Part shown: positions 45,518 to 54,140 of the stretch, piece after piece
Layout: each line of letters starts with the position of its first letter
Numbering within the stretch: position 1 is the stretch's first letter
Assembly (NCBI RefSeq): GCF_003996965.1
Contig: NZ_QWDM01000001.1
Coordinates: 62,001-126,000 of the forward strand
Origin: Flavobacterium cupreum
GTDB lineage: Bacteria > Bacteroidota > Bacteroidia > Flavobacteriales > Flavobacteriaceae
DNA length: 64,000 nucleotides
Direction of reading: 5' to 3'
Notes under the pieces: model-generated
What the model saw: the letters and a program-made list of their open reading frames with translations, nothing else
Told to the model about the DNA's origin: nothing
The model's database searches: none
Made by a program: the position numbers and the translations under genes

Positions 45518-45706
45518 ATGAAAAAAATCGCCCCTTTTTTACTTTTTATTATCCCTTTAATAGCCCTTTCTGCCAATCCCCCTCCACCCGGTTTACCCGA
45601 TGAACCCGTAGCAGTACCTATTGACACCGGTCTGCTATTATTAGTCACAGCAGCTGTTCTGTGGGGCGGTTATGTTGTGCTTAAAAGAAAGAGAAGCTTA
45701 CTTTAA
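45518..45706 (+). CDS. mini-protein with signal peptide, PPPPGLPDEP motif and C-terminal membrane helix (cassette B, gene 1)
   Basis: 62 residues from the ATG at 45518 (an in-frame TTG at 45503 adds five residues and is less likely). Sec signal to about residue 20 (ALSA), proline box NPPPPGLPDEPVAVPID, TM helix (about 37-55) and tail VLKRKRSLL. It shares the layout and the PPPGLPDEP box with the 16201 gene and has PIDTG where the other has PINSM. The tail is strongly basic, as in protein-sorting signals that use a membrane helix plus a basic end. It is 45 bp before the T9SS gene. Function unknown; possible substrate of an exosortase-like enzyme is inference. Confidence 0.75.
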   Translation: MKKIAPFLLFIIPLIALSANPPPPGLPDEPVAVPIDTGLLLLVTAAVLWGGYVVLKRKRSLL

Positions 45707-45751
45707 AATCAGGGTACCTCTTACTATCATCATCATTAAACCAAAAGCAAT

Positions 45752-47566
45752 ATGAAAAAAACTTTACTCGTAGTAGCTGTTTTTATTTCTTGTCAGGCCT
45801 TTTCCCAGATATCCATTGGGGCCAGCACACCTATGTATGTAAAAGGCCAGGTATTGTATGTGGGGCAGCAAATCAATTTAGCAGCCAATTCCAATCTGTA
45901 TTTACGAAACAATTCCCAATTGGTACAGGGTACCACCGGACTTTCAGCCAATACCGGAACCGGCAATATATCTGTTTATCAGGAGGGTACTTCCGATAAT
46001 TTCGATTACAACTACTGGTGTTCTCCGGTAGGAAATACGGCCGCCACTGCCGTCAATAACAATTTTGGAATTACACAGTTGTATCAGCCCCAGACGGCAA
46101 CAGCATCAGCCGCTGCTGTCCTGTTGCCTGCCGGCAGTTACAACGGCTCAGCCAATCCGTTAACCATTGCCTCACACTGGATCTACAAACTGACCAATGC
46201 CAATAACTATTCGCAGTGGATACAAGTGGGAAGTACCACTGCACTTGCACCGGGAGAAGGATTTACAATGAAGGGAACCAGCGGGTCTGATACCACGGAC
46301 CCTGAGGGCACCGGAATTGTAAATAACCCGGGCACCGGTCTGCAGCGCTATGATTTCAGGGGAAAACCAAACGATGGCACTATTACGGTTGCCGTTGGTG
46401 CGAATAACGCCGCTACACTAACAGGAAATCCCTATCCTTCTGCACTGCATCTCAATGCTTTTCTTTTAGATCCCGCCAATACTGCCGCGACAGGTATTGC
46501 CTATTTCTGGCAGCAGGACAAAAATGTAAACTCCCATTACCTGTCGGCTTACAGAGGCGGTTATGCCGCATACGCCCCGGTTAGTATCGAATCAAACGGT
46601 ATCTATACGGCTGCCACATTTCGATCGTACAACAGCAACGGAACGGTAAATAACAATCCTCCAACAGGAACAAGTCCTGCCATTGCCAGAAAATACCTTC
46701 CGATCGGTCAGGGGTTTCTGATCAACGGTGCTGTCAACGGAACCGTCTCTTTTAAAAATGCCCACCGCATTTTTTATAAGGAAGACAACAGCACCTCAAA
46801 ATTCGAAAAACCGGCCAGAAATGTAAGTGCCAAAACAGCGGGAACTGATAAAGACCTTCCGCCGGTCCCGCCGTCACCCATTCCTTATTTTAAGCTGAAT
46901 ACCATCATCAACGCCGAATATACCAGACAGCTTGCCTTAGCTTTCGTTTCAGGAGCAACAGAGAGTGTAGACAAAGGAATAGATGCCAAAAATATGGATG
47001 AAGACCTTCCGAGTGATATTTCTTTCTGGATTGAAAACGGAAATTATGTGATTGAGGGCGTTCCTTTCAATTTATCAAAAAAAATTCCGCTGTCGGTAAA
47101 AGCCACCGCTGCTACCACCTTTAAGTTTTATATCTCAGAAATGGTTGATTTTTATTATGACCAGGTTATCTACCTGTACGATTCCAGCGATAACTCGTAT
47201 CATGATATTAGTAAGGACAGCTACGAAGTTACCGTTGCATCCGGAACCTATACAGAGCGTTTTAAAATCAGTTTCACTAACGGAACGCTCGGAACAACTG
47301 AGCAGATCAAAACTAATTTCATAATTACCCAGGACAATACCAACCAGGTTTTAAAAGCAATAAATCCGGATAACAGCCCGATAAAATCATTTGCGCTTTA
47401 TGATATGGCCGGAAGGACAGTGCTTTCTAAAGACAATTTAGAAGCCGAACAAAACTACGGTTTTTCAACTTCCGGACTGAGTTCCGGTGTGTATATCGCC
47501 ACCTTCCGGACAGTCGACAATACAGCCGTTTCCCAAAAAGTAATCATCTCCAATTCCGGAAAATAG
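45752..47566 (+). CDS. secreted surface protein with T9SS type A sorting domain (cassette B, gene 2)
   Basis: 604 residues. Signal peptide 1-19 (ends FSQ). Same block order as the 16496 protein: NNSQLVQGTTG, YNYWCSPVGN, WIYKLTNANNYSQW, GEGFTMKGT, QRYDFRGKPNDG, LTGNPYPSA. The linker differs: here it is proline-rich (DLPPVPPSPIPYF), in the other it is Glu/Lys-rich. The C-terminal about 75 residues again carry a T9SS type A sorting domain (KSFALYDMAGRTVLSKD, then STSGLSSGVYIATF and SQKVIISN). It is probably cell-surface, and 68 bp before the third gene. Divergence across the length is even, so this looks like an old paralogous pair, not a recent copy. Confidence 0.85.
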   Translation: MKKTLLVVAVFISCQAFSQISIGASTPMYVKGQVLYVGQQINLAANSNLYLRNNSQLVQGTTGLSANTGTGNISVYQEGTSDNFDYNYWCSPVGNTAATAVNNNFGITQLYQPQTATASAAAVLLPAGSYNGSANPLTIASHWIYKLTNANNYSQWIQVGSTTALAPGEGFTMKGTSGSDTTDPEGTGIVNNPGTGLQRYDFRGKPNDGTITVAVGANNAATLTGNPYPSALHLNAFLLDPANTAATGIAYFWQQDKNVNSHYLSAYRGGYAAYAPVSIESNGIYTAATFRSYNSNGTVNNNPPTGTSPAIARKYLPIGQGFLINGAVNGTVSFKNAHRIFYKEDNSTSKFEKPARNVSAKTAGTDKDLPPVPPSPIPYFKLNTIINAEYTRQLALAFVSGATESVDKGIDAKNMDEDLPSDISFWIENGNYVIEGVPFNLSKKIPLSVKATAATTFKFYISEMVDFYYDQVIYLYDSSDNSYHDISKDSYEVTVASGTYTERFKISFTNGTLGTTEQIKTNFIITQDNTNQVLKAINPDNSPIKSFALYDMAGRTVLSKDNLEAEQNYGFSTSGLSSGVYIATFRTVDNTAVSQKVIISNSGK

Positions 47567-47634
47567 TCCTGAATCGCTGTGTCAACAGAACAGGGTCACT
47601 TTCAAAATATTCAAATTAATTAATACTCAACACT

Positions 47635-49131
47635 ATGGTAACGAACTTTACTCCTCACAATACTAAAAACCTGCTGCTGCTCTTTTTCTTTTTCCTCACG
47701 ATTTCGGGGAATGCACAAATTGGTATCGGTACGGTTACACCCAATGCAAGTTCCGTTTTAGATATAACTTCTACAACACAGGGTATGCTGGCACCGCGTA
47801 TGACCACTGCCCAGCGCATCGCTATCGCCACACCCGCTGAGGGATTGCTGGTTTATGATACCGATTTAAAATCATTTTATTATTACAGTGCTTCTGCCTG
47901 GGCAGCGATGAGCAGCACTACAAATGGAAGAGCCAATTTTAAGCGTATAAAATCAACTGATAATTTAGCCGTTGTGCTGGCAACAGAGCTTGCGGCCGGT
48001 GGCGGGGCCAAATACGTACTGACCGCCAATACCTTATATGAAATAAACGGTATGGTGACCTTTAATTTTCCTATAGATCTTAATAATGCCTACATAGACG
48101 GTCTGGATGCCAACGAAGATATTATTTATAAAACATCGGGAGTGCTGTTTGACGGGACCGCCGGTGGCAGTATCAGGAATGTAACCATTCTGGCGCCGGG
48201 TGCTACCGTATTTAATCTAAATGCTGCAGTATCAACAACAACATTTTTAATGCGCGATACTATCATTGCCAATGCTTCCAGTATCGGAACGATATCCGGT
48301 TACGGGTTGGTTTTCCTGAGCATTGTCAATTTTTCGGGAAATACAACCGGGATCACCTACAACAATATTGGTCAGCTGTTATTGAGCAACCAAGCCTGGT
48401 TTGTCAACAATGGCGGTACCTACGAAAAATTTACGGGAACCTTTACCCTGATAGAAAAACAGGGAGGTTTCTCTAATGTGGGTCCGGGGGCATTTGGCCT
48501 TGATGTTTCTACAGCCGGTCTGGCTATTAGTGGTGATGCTGTTTTGGAATCTGTTGTTTTTACCGGTGCTACCCCTGCCAATTATGTAAAGCCCTATGCA
48601 GCCGCCTCTACGTATACCGGCTACAATTTCAGTAATGCCTGGAGCGTCCGGGCGGCCGGGATTCCAAATGAATCCGATACCAATGCCACAGGAGATTTCT
48701 CTATGGATGCCGAAACCGGAGGTGCCATACCGCTTAATTTAAGTGCCGGAACGCCCAGTACCAATTTACGCATCTATTCGGCCTCAATTCCCACAGTCTC
48801 GGGCAATTTATTCCGATTTTCAACAGATGCCACCTACAACAGGTTAAAATATGTAGGTAAAAAGAAAAGGATTTTTCAGGTATCCGGAGCAGTAAACTTT
48901 CAGGTACCCTCAGCAGGAACCTATATTGTACACTTATACAAAAACGGCGTGGCAATGCCGCAATTTAAATTTTATGGCAGGGGAAATGCCGCAAATGATA
49001 TTATCACCCTTCCCATCAATGCCTCTATCGAATTAAACACCAGTGATTACATCGATTTTTACCTGCAGCGTTACAGCGGCAATGACGGAGCCGATGTACT
49101 GGTTTCGAATATGACAATTATTATAAAATAA
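47635..49131 (+). CDS. exported 'GIGT' surface protein with C-terminal jelly-roll-like region (cassette B, gene 3)
   Basis: 498 residues. Signal peptide ends at NAQ; the head is IGIGTVTPNASSVLDITSTTQ with LAPRMTT and LLVYDTD as in the 18357 protein. The central beta-helix-like region keeps NIGQLLLSNQAWF, KFTGTFTLIEKQGGFSNV and LDVSTAGL at the same positions. The end RLKYVGKKKRIFQVSGAVNFQV (cut) is again jelly-roll-like. No T9SS tag seen. A strong terminator follows. With the preceding two genes it forms cassette B; the sequence between the domains is less conserved than the blocks named. Confidence 0.75.
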   Translation: MVTNFTPHNTKNLLLLFFFFLTISGNAQIGIGTVTPNASSVLDITSTTQGMLAPRMTTAQRIAIATPAEGLLVYDTDLKSFYYYSASAWAAMSSTTNGRANFKRIKSTDNLAVVLATELAAGGGAKYVLTANTLYEINGMVTFNFPIDLNNAYIDGLDANEDIIYKTSGVLFDGTAGGSIRNVTILAPGATVFNLNAAVSTTTFLMRDTIIANASSIGTISGYGLVFLSIVNFSGNTTGITYNNIGQLLLSNQAWFVNNGGTYEKFTGTFTLIEKQGGFSNVGPGAFGLDVSTAGLAISGDAVLESVVFTGATPANYVKPYAAASTYTGYNFSNAWSVRAAGIPNESDTNATGDFSMDAETGGAIPLNLSAGTPSTNLRIYSASIPTVSGNLFRFSTDATYNRLKYVGKKKRIFQVSGAVNFQVPSAGTYIVHLYKNGVAMPQFKFYGRGNAANDIITLPINASIELNTSDYIDFYLQRYSGNDGADVLVSNMTIIIK

Positions 49132-49200
49132 GGGGTTTCGCGAAATATGAATGCTGCCAGCACTTAAGAGCAGTACCTTCCTTAAAAGATATTGTACCAA

Positions 49201-49230
49201 AAAGGCTCCGGGAAAAAATCCGGAGCCTTT
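49201..49230 (+). terminator. terminator closing cassette B
   Basis: 11-bp perfect arms AAAGGCTCCGG (49201-49211) and CCGGAGCCTTT (49220-49230), 8-nt loop, about 70 bp past the stop of the GIGT gene. Followed by CACATCAGG, no long T run on the plus strand, but the stem is strong. Confidence 0.75.
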
Positions 49231-49234
49231 CACA

Positions 49235-49486
49235 TCAGGACAACTCTCTTTCTTCGACTAAACGAATAGCCTGCAAAATCGCTTTATGAGCCGTTAGCTC
49301 CGCTATAAAGCCATCAACTTCTTCGATTCCGTTTTCAATACGCTGTACGTCCAGCTCTTTTTGCAGTAAGGCTACAAGGCCATAGCTCTCTTTACGGTTT
49401 TCCAGTAAGACTTTCTTGTATTCTAACTTTACTTTCTTTTAAACGCATCTACTTTAGACGGGTCTTCGGGAAGTACACCAATCACG
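49235..49486 (-). pseudogene. probable broken small helical gene
   Basis: On the minus strand a coherent helical peptide (YKKVLLENRKESYGLVALLQ, then ELDVQRIENGIEEVDGF and IRLVEERELS, stop at 49235) has no ATG in frame; its N-terminal continuation VIGVLPEDPSKVDAFKRK is in a neighbouring frame that hits a stop at the joint, near 49440. This suggests a frameshifted gene of about 80 codons. It may instead be a chance pairing of two frames, so confidence is limited. Confidence 0.35.
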
Positions 49487-49580
49487 GTCCTGTAAAATTA
49501 CACGTAGAAGCCTTTTCAAATCATAACCAACATTTTCCCTTTGAAATCATATGTGACATATACAAAGCCGAGTTGTTCAT

Positions 49581-50465
49581 TTATTGATTCAATAAATCTA
49601 TAATTTTATTTAATGCTTTTTTCGATTCGGTCATTAAGGGCAGCAATGGCCAAATATGGGGCATTTCGGCGCCTAAAATGACAGTGTGCTCAACCTTTGA
49701 ATTTTTAAGTGCTCTGCATAACAAGACCTGATCGGGGTAGGTTATGTCGTTTTCGGCCAGAAATAAAATGGTGTTGGGAAAATCTGTAAAGTCACCGAAC
49801 AACGGAGAAATCATAGCATTTTTTAAATTACCATCATCTGAACACATCTTTTTTGCACTTAAAACACCATTTTTTGAAAGCATGGGATCTCTTTTGTCAA
49901 TTTTATCTATGTCAGGATTTTCGAGGGAAGCATCCATAACAGGAGAAATTAACAGCAGCTTTGATGGCAGGCAAATGTTGTTTTTCACTAAACGTTGAAC
50001 CATAGTGATAATTAAAGTGGCTCCAACTGAATCACCCATAAAAGAAATGTCTGCAAAATTAAATTTACTCGCTGCCAGGTCGTAAATTAAATCTATGTTG
50101 CTGGAAATTTCTGAAATTTTGTGCTCCGGGGCTTTAGGGTAATTACACATCCAAATCGTATATTGAGTGCCTTTAGCTATTTTTTCGACGCTGTCCCAGT
50201 GATGTTGCGAGGGTCCTGAAACAAAAGCGCCACCGTGAATGAATACCAGTAATTTGTCGGAATTATATTTACTCTTTACCTCAGTCACAGTTGTACCTGC
50301 TACGGAGAAACTGGTACTGTGTGTTTTAAAAAATTTGCTTTTAGGCGAGTGCACGTCATCTTTTCTTAATTTCAGGAAATCAATTGGATGCTCTGAAAAG
50401 TTTCTTTTTATGCCTTTAAATTTGATAACAGATAAAGTGAGGTAGTATGTGAAGCTTTTTGCCAT
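49581..50465 (-). CDS. alpha/beta-hydrolase fold esterase (HSL-like)
   Basis: 294 residues. Oxyanion motif H77-G-G-A with LVFIHGGAFVSGP, nucleophile elbow G144-D-S146-V-G (SFMGDSVGATLI), candidate acid in LAENDITYPDQ and catalytic His in EMPHIWPLLP. The HGGAF plus GDSxG pair is the hormone-sensitive-lipase (family IV) pattern. No signal peptide; the first 20 residues are moderately hydrophobic. It stands alone on the minus strand, divergent from the acidic-protein genes. Substrate unknown. Confidence 0.85.
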   Translation of the reverse strand: MAKSFTYYLTLSVIKFKGIKRNFSEHPIDFLKLRKDDVHSPKSKFFKTHSTSFSVAGTTVTEVKSKYNSDKLLVFIHGGAFVSGPSQHHWDSVEKIAKGTQYTIWMCNYPKAPEHKISEISSNIDLIYDLAASKFNFADISFMGDSVGATLIITMVQRLVKNNICLPSKLLLISPVMDASLENPDIDKIDKRDPMLSKNGVLSAKKMCSDDGNLKNAMISPLFGDFTDFPNTILFLAENDITYPDQVLLCRALKNSKVEHTVILGAEMPHIWPLLPLMTESKKALNKIIDLLNQ

Positions 50466-50642
50466 TAGTTTATTTAAATACTGATTACATTTTTATTCTC
50501 CTTTGTAAAAATAGGATTAAAAGTCTTTTTTAGACAAACGAAGATATTGAAAATGTGGCATATAAAAGAGTTATGAGTTAACTGATAGCTATTTTATAAA
50601 TGCAAATCATTATTCTGTAAAAAAAAACGCCGCTATCCTTTT

Positions 50643-50650
50643 TACATTTG
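50643..50650 (+). promoter_or_regulatory. Bacteroidota-type -7 promoter element (TACATTTG)
   Basis: Exact TAnnTTTG match about 100 nt before the ATG at 50750, in the divergent region with the esterase gene. No -33 element found at the ideal spacing. Confidence 0.4.
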
Positions 50651-50749
50651 ATAAAGGACAAACACAGGCACGCAAGGCCATACCGCCAAACTTGCTCAGG
50701 ACACTCCTTTAAAGAAACGATAGTAAAAATTTAATTTAAAAAAAATAAA

Positions 50750-51322
50750 ATGATAAATTCAGATATTCCGGAAAATTACGGTCAGGATGACAAGAATTTT
50801 CAAAACGCAAACAAAGGCAATCACGGAAAGCAAAAAGATTCCTCCGCTACATCTCACCCTATTACAGACAATGCCGAACCCGATTACGGAGGAGATCTGA
50901 GTACCGAAGAAATCAGCAGCGAATCCGGTCACAAAAATGTTGCAGGCAACGTTCAGCAAGATCGCAAAACTTCAGATTCAGAACCGCAAAGCAGCGATGA
51001 AAACAGCAATCCTTATGATTCAGAGAATCTTGACAATGAATCGGACAGCGAATCGAAAGATATAACGGAGAAGGACATTGAAGAGGATCTTCTACATAAT
51101 GATCCTTCTGAAGGATTTGAAACTGAGATTGATACTACTGAGAGCGATGAAGCTACAAGTGATACCTTTAAAACTCTTGAACCCAATCAGGATAATCCCG
51201 TTAATAAGGAATTCGAAATAGGGACGCTTAGCAATGAGGAGCTTAAAAACGATGAATTGACCAGGGATGAAACAAGTCGTGGTGCGGTCCACAATACTAA
51301 ACCTTCTCAGCGAAAATTTTAA
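50750..51322 (+). CDS. very acidic, disordered protein
   Basis: 190 residues, no hydrophobic core. Rich in D, E, S, N, T with repeated short acidic groups (DSENLDNESDSESKD; TEIDTTESDEATSD). No signal peptide. Probably intrinsically disordered and of unknown function; similar hydrophilic proteins occur in stress-inducible or desiccation-related sets of Bacteroidota. It precedes a second acidic protein gene and a DUF3606/YdaT group, which supports a stress setting, but this is association only. Confidence 0.6.
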   Translation: MINSDIPENYGQDDKNFQNANKGNHGKQKDSSATSHPITDNAEPDYGGDLSTEEISSESGHKNVAGNVQQDRKTSDSEPQSSDENSNPYDSENLDNESDSESKDITEKDIEEDLLHNDPSEGFETEIDTTESDEATSDTFKTLEPNQDNPVNKEFEIGTLSNEELKNDELTRDETSRGAVHNTKPSQRKF

Positions 51323-51534
51323 TGTATTGAGATGTTAAGCCACGGTCCACAGCAATGCGCCGCTGGCAATGGCTGATAGCAGGAATGTTAACCATCTGGA
51401 AATAATATAATTAAACAGCAAAAGGCTGTAATGTAGTCCACGGCTTCTTTTTTAACTTTACTGCTCTTTCTCTCTTTAAGAGATTGACGGCCTGTTTTGA
51501 AAGCAGCAATTATTAACTATTTAATTAAAACAAT

Positions 51535-51759
51535 ATGATACCACAAGAAAACTATGATACTTACCATCAGGAAGATAGTACGTATCACATGGGGGAAGAA
51601 TCCATCCAGTCTGAAACTATGGAGCACACCGATCCGGGTGTTAACCAGCACTATGACGATGAGAGATCTTCCGGCCACCAGCCTGGCGAACTGGACCATG
51701 ACGATGCAGACAGAAGGACTTTAGACGAGTCTGAAGCGGATGAAGATGACGAGGATTAA
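51535..51759 (+). CDS. short acidic hydrophilic protein
   Basis: 74 residues, MIPQENYDTYHQEDSTYHMG at the start and ADEDDED at the end. His/Asp/Glu-rich, no hydrophobic segment. Related in composition to the 50750 protein, but not clearly homologous. Closed by a strong terminator, so probably monocistronic. Function unknown. Confidence 0.6.
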   Translation: MIPQENYDTYHQEDSTYHMGEESIQSETMEHTDPGVNQHYDDERSSGHQPGELDHDDADRRTLDESEADEDDED

Positions 51760-51789
51760 TTTTTTTATCAACGTAGTTTATCCAAATAG

Positions 51790-51825
51790 AAAAGCCTGCG
51801 AAATGATTGCATTTCGCAGGCTTTT
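51790..51825. terminator. strong terminator between convergent genes
   Basis: 16-bp perfect arms (51790-51805 and 51810-51825) with a 4-nt ATTG loop and T-run after the right arm; also symmetric enough to serve the minus-strand regulator at 51924. Confidence 0.9.
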
Positions 51826-51923
51826 TTGAATTTTAATTTATCTTGTTTACAGGGCAGAGCTTACCGGCACTGATCATACAAATGCAAGTTCAGAATGACT
51901 GCCTTCTGGCTGCCTGACCACAA

Positions 51924-52376
51924 TCACACCAAAAGAAATTTCCGATTTTCTTCCAGAGTCGAGATAAGATTTATACTCAGTATATCCTCGAGTATGGATT
52001 TAAGTTTTTCAAAAGAACTGGGTTTTACCGCGTAACATGTAGCGCCCAATTCCATTGCCATCCGAATATTTTCAGGGTCATTGCTCGTCGAAAGCATAAT
52101 AATATTTACTTCCTTTAAATTTTCATGTTTTCTTATTTCTTCAAGACATTCAAATCCTGATTTTCCAGGCATATTGATATCAAGAAAAATGAATTCAGGA
52201 AGTTCTGTATCAGAATTCTCAAACAGATCATCCATCAAATACATGCCGTCGTGAGCCATTTTTAGAATAACACCGGGCTGAATTTCCAGCATCGCATCAG
52301 CAAAGAAATCCCTGTCATCGCTATCATCATCGGCTAAATAAATATATCTCTGAGCACTACGGTTGTCAACAGCCAT
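51924..52376 (-). CDS. single-domain response regulator
   Basis: 150 residues from ATG at 52376 (a longer frame to 52424 adds aromatic-rich MLTANFFFWFNINFLI, unlikely). Receiver with acidic pocket LADDDSDD (14-21), Asp66 (FIFLDINMPGKSG), switch MLSTSND and Lys in YAVKPSSF. It belongs to the same Rcp1-like group as 22338. No kinase is adjacent, so it is an orphan. Convergent with the acidic-protein gene. Confidence 0.88.
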   Translation of the reverse strand: MAVDNRSAQRYIYLADDDSDDRDFFADAMLEIQPGVILKMAHDGMYLMDDLFENSDTELPEFIFLDINMPGKSGFECLEEIRKHENLKEVNIIMLSTSNDPENIRMAMELGATCYAVKPSSFEKLKSILEDILSINLISTLEENRKFLLV

Positions 52377-52906
52377 AATCAAAAAATTTATATTAAACCA
52401 AAAAAAAAAGTTTGCAGTGAGCAAAACGTATCAATTTACAGCTTCGGTAAATTTTGAGTATCGAATTATATCCATATCCAGATCAGGGAACACAAAGATA
52501 AATCATAATTAGGAAAAAACACATTAAAAAATATTTTTTTTACATTCTCATCACCGTCTTATTTCTGTCAGTTCCTCAATATTTACGGGCAATTGTCCTG
52601 GAACAAAAAAATGAACCGTCTAATTTGTTATAAATTAGAACATAAGGTTTCTTAAATCATGTTTCGATCTGTACTAATTTTGTCTTAAATAAAGAGAAGA
52701 GTATGGAAAGGTCAATGGTGCACATCGCCAGGAATAGGTTTTTCATGTCCTGCGAAAGACTGACTGATTCACAGATTAACGGGATACCGCCATTATTGGA
52801 AGTGGCGAAAGAGGTATTGTGTATCGTGTTCTTATGAAGCGCTATTTCGGACTACGCTCTCCTGCCCCTTCACCTTGCGATAAAACTTTGTCCACAGGCC
52901 AAAACT
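52377..52906. other. 530-bp region with promoter and one weak small frame
   Basis: Contains TAATTTTG (52675-52682), an exact promoter element, followed by an ATG at 52703 that opens a 44-codon frame (MERSMVHIARNRFFMSCERL to CIVFL, stop at 52837). A LTDSQ-PPLL string in it recalls the start of IS5-type transposases, but too little remains to name it. The AlkB gene begins 69 bp later. AT-rich elsewhere. Confidence 0.4.
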
Positions 52907-53554
52907 ATGAAAGCTGACATACAATTAAAACTTATGAAAATGATGCTATTTGATGACACCGAAATTTTTTCATCAGGCAAAGGCGGCAAAAGAACATTTG
53001 ACGTCCCTGATGCGGATCTGATGCTGATTGATAATTTTTTCAGTAAGGAAGAATCCGATTATTACTATAATTTTTTATACCATAATTCCCAGTGGAGGGA
53101 ATATGAAATGCCTATGTATGACAAAGTAGTCACAGCACCCAGAATGATAGCATGGTATGGGGCGACGAGCCGGGTTGAGCGAAAATCAAACCCGGACTGG
53201 CCCCACCAGCTCCTTGAAATCAGGGCGCGTGTACAACAGCATACCAATATTAAATTCAACGCAGTACTGCTTAACTTATACAGGGACGGCAGTGATGGTG
53301 TTGGCTGGCACAGTGATAAAACGACCAGCAGCAATAAAAACATGAATATCGCTTCGGTGACTTTTGGGGAAACACGCCTGTTCCGTCTGCGCCATAAAAC
53401 CCTCAAACATATTCCGCAGATCGAAATACCCCTGCATCATGGAACTTTTCTGCTGATGGCAGGACATACCAATACTTATTGGGAACATCAGGTTCCTAAA
53501 ACAGCCAGGGATGTGCTGCCAAGAATCAACCTTACCTTTCGTCAGGTTAGATAA
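52907..53554 (+). CDS. AlkB-family 2-oxoglutarate/Fe(II) dioxygenase
   Basis: 215 residues. Iron ligands H135-x-D137 (GWHSDKT) and H194 (WEHQVPK), with R206-I-N-L-T-F-R for 2-oxoglutarate binding; the NLYRDGSDGVGWHSD and LLMAGHTNTYWEH blocks are diagnostic of AlkB-type DNA/RNA demethylases that repair methylated bases. The N-terminal 35 residues are a short lid-like extension. It stands alone, preceded by an exact promoter element. The likely role is alkylation repair, though some homologues act on RNA or protein. Confidence 0.9.
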   Translation: MKADIQLKLMKMMLFDDTEIFSSGKGGKRTFDVPDADLMLIDNFFSKEESDYYYNFLYHNSQWREYEMPMYDKVVTAPRMIAWYGATSRVERKSNPDWPHQLLEIRARVQQHTNIKFNAVLLNLYRDGSDGVGWHSDKTTSSNKNMNIASVTFGETRLFRLRHKTLKHIPQIEIPLHHGTFLLMAGHTNTYWEHQVPKTARDVLPRINLTFRQVR

Positions 53555-53751
53555 GGCATTGGTACTCTATTGAGGGAAGTCCTGATTTGTTTTTTCTTTT
53601 AGAAGATTCCTGTTTTCCAAATGAGTTTTATGGCACATTAGTTTTTATGTTTCTGACTATCATTGCAATCCTGTAAAAATCAGGGTTTATCTTATAACGG
53701 GATTGGTGAACTGTTAAGGTAACTTTAGCGAAACTTTTAAATACAAAAATC

Positions 53752-53931
53752 ATGGATGATAAAACGAAAACAGGAAAAGCAGATGATTCACAAATTAATA
53801 TCAATGAATCATATGAGGTGCAATACTGGTCTGAAAAGTTCAATGTACCGCAGGAAGTATTAAAAAGTGCTGTGAGAGCTGCAGGCACGAATGTCGAACA
53901 TGTCAGGGATTATCTGGCAGAAAATAATTAA
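53752..53931 (+). CDS. DUF3606 mini-protein
   Basis: 59 residues, MDDKTKTGKADDSQININES, then EVQYWSEKFNVPQEVLKSAV and ending VRDYLAENN. The pattern W-(x)4-N-(x)3-E-x-L-(x)6-R-A-A-G is the DUF3606 family. The family has no known function and is frequent in proteobacteria and Bacteroidota stress clusters. It starts the pair with the YdaT-like gene (2-bp gap). A paralogue with a more divergent C-terminus lies at 8242. Confidence 0.8.
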   Translation: MDDKTKTGKADDSQININESYEVQYWSEKFNVPQEVLKSAVRAAGTNVEHVRDYLAENN

Positions 53932-53933
53932 TC

Positions 53934-54140
53934 ATGCCCTGGCACAACGGGGACTATCCCCCATCTTATAAAAACCAGCCCGCCGGGTTAAGGGAAAAGG
54001 CCGTCGAGATAGCCAATGTCCTGCTTCAGGACGGCGCAGAAGAAGGCATCGCCATAGCCACGGGACTCAAACAGGCCCGTGAGCTTTTGGAAAACCATAA
54101 AGAGAAAACCCATAAAACTGAAAATCATGGAAACGAATAA
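53934..54140 (+). CDS. YdaT-like mini-protein
   Basis: 68 residues, MPWHNGDYPPSYKNQPAGLR and KAVEIANVLLQDG; the MPW-x2-DYP-x-S-x-KN-(x)-R-x-KA-x-EIAN pattern is that of YdaT-like small proteins, implicated by annotation in stress but not characterised. It begins 2 bp after the DUF3606 stop and its end overlaps the start of the next gene (54127-54140). These three mini-genes look like one transcript. Confidence 0.75.
   Translation: MPWHNGDYPPSYKNQPAGLREKAVEIANVLLQDGAEEGIAIATGLKQARELLENHKEKTHKTENHGNE

Noticed and set aside
52703..52837. 44-codon frame MERSMVHIAR with LTDSQ and PPLL strings, considered as an IS5 transposase remnant
   Set aside because: Only one short string resembles the family; no inverted repeats or other transposase motif.
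54079..54126. Upstream ATG at 54079 for the Asn/Glu-rich mini-protein
   Set aside because: It lies inside the YdaT-like gene and gives a basic, aromatic start unlike the rest; ATG at 54127 fits better.
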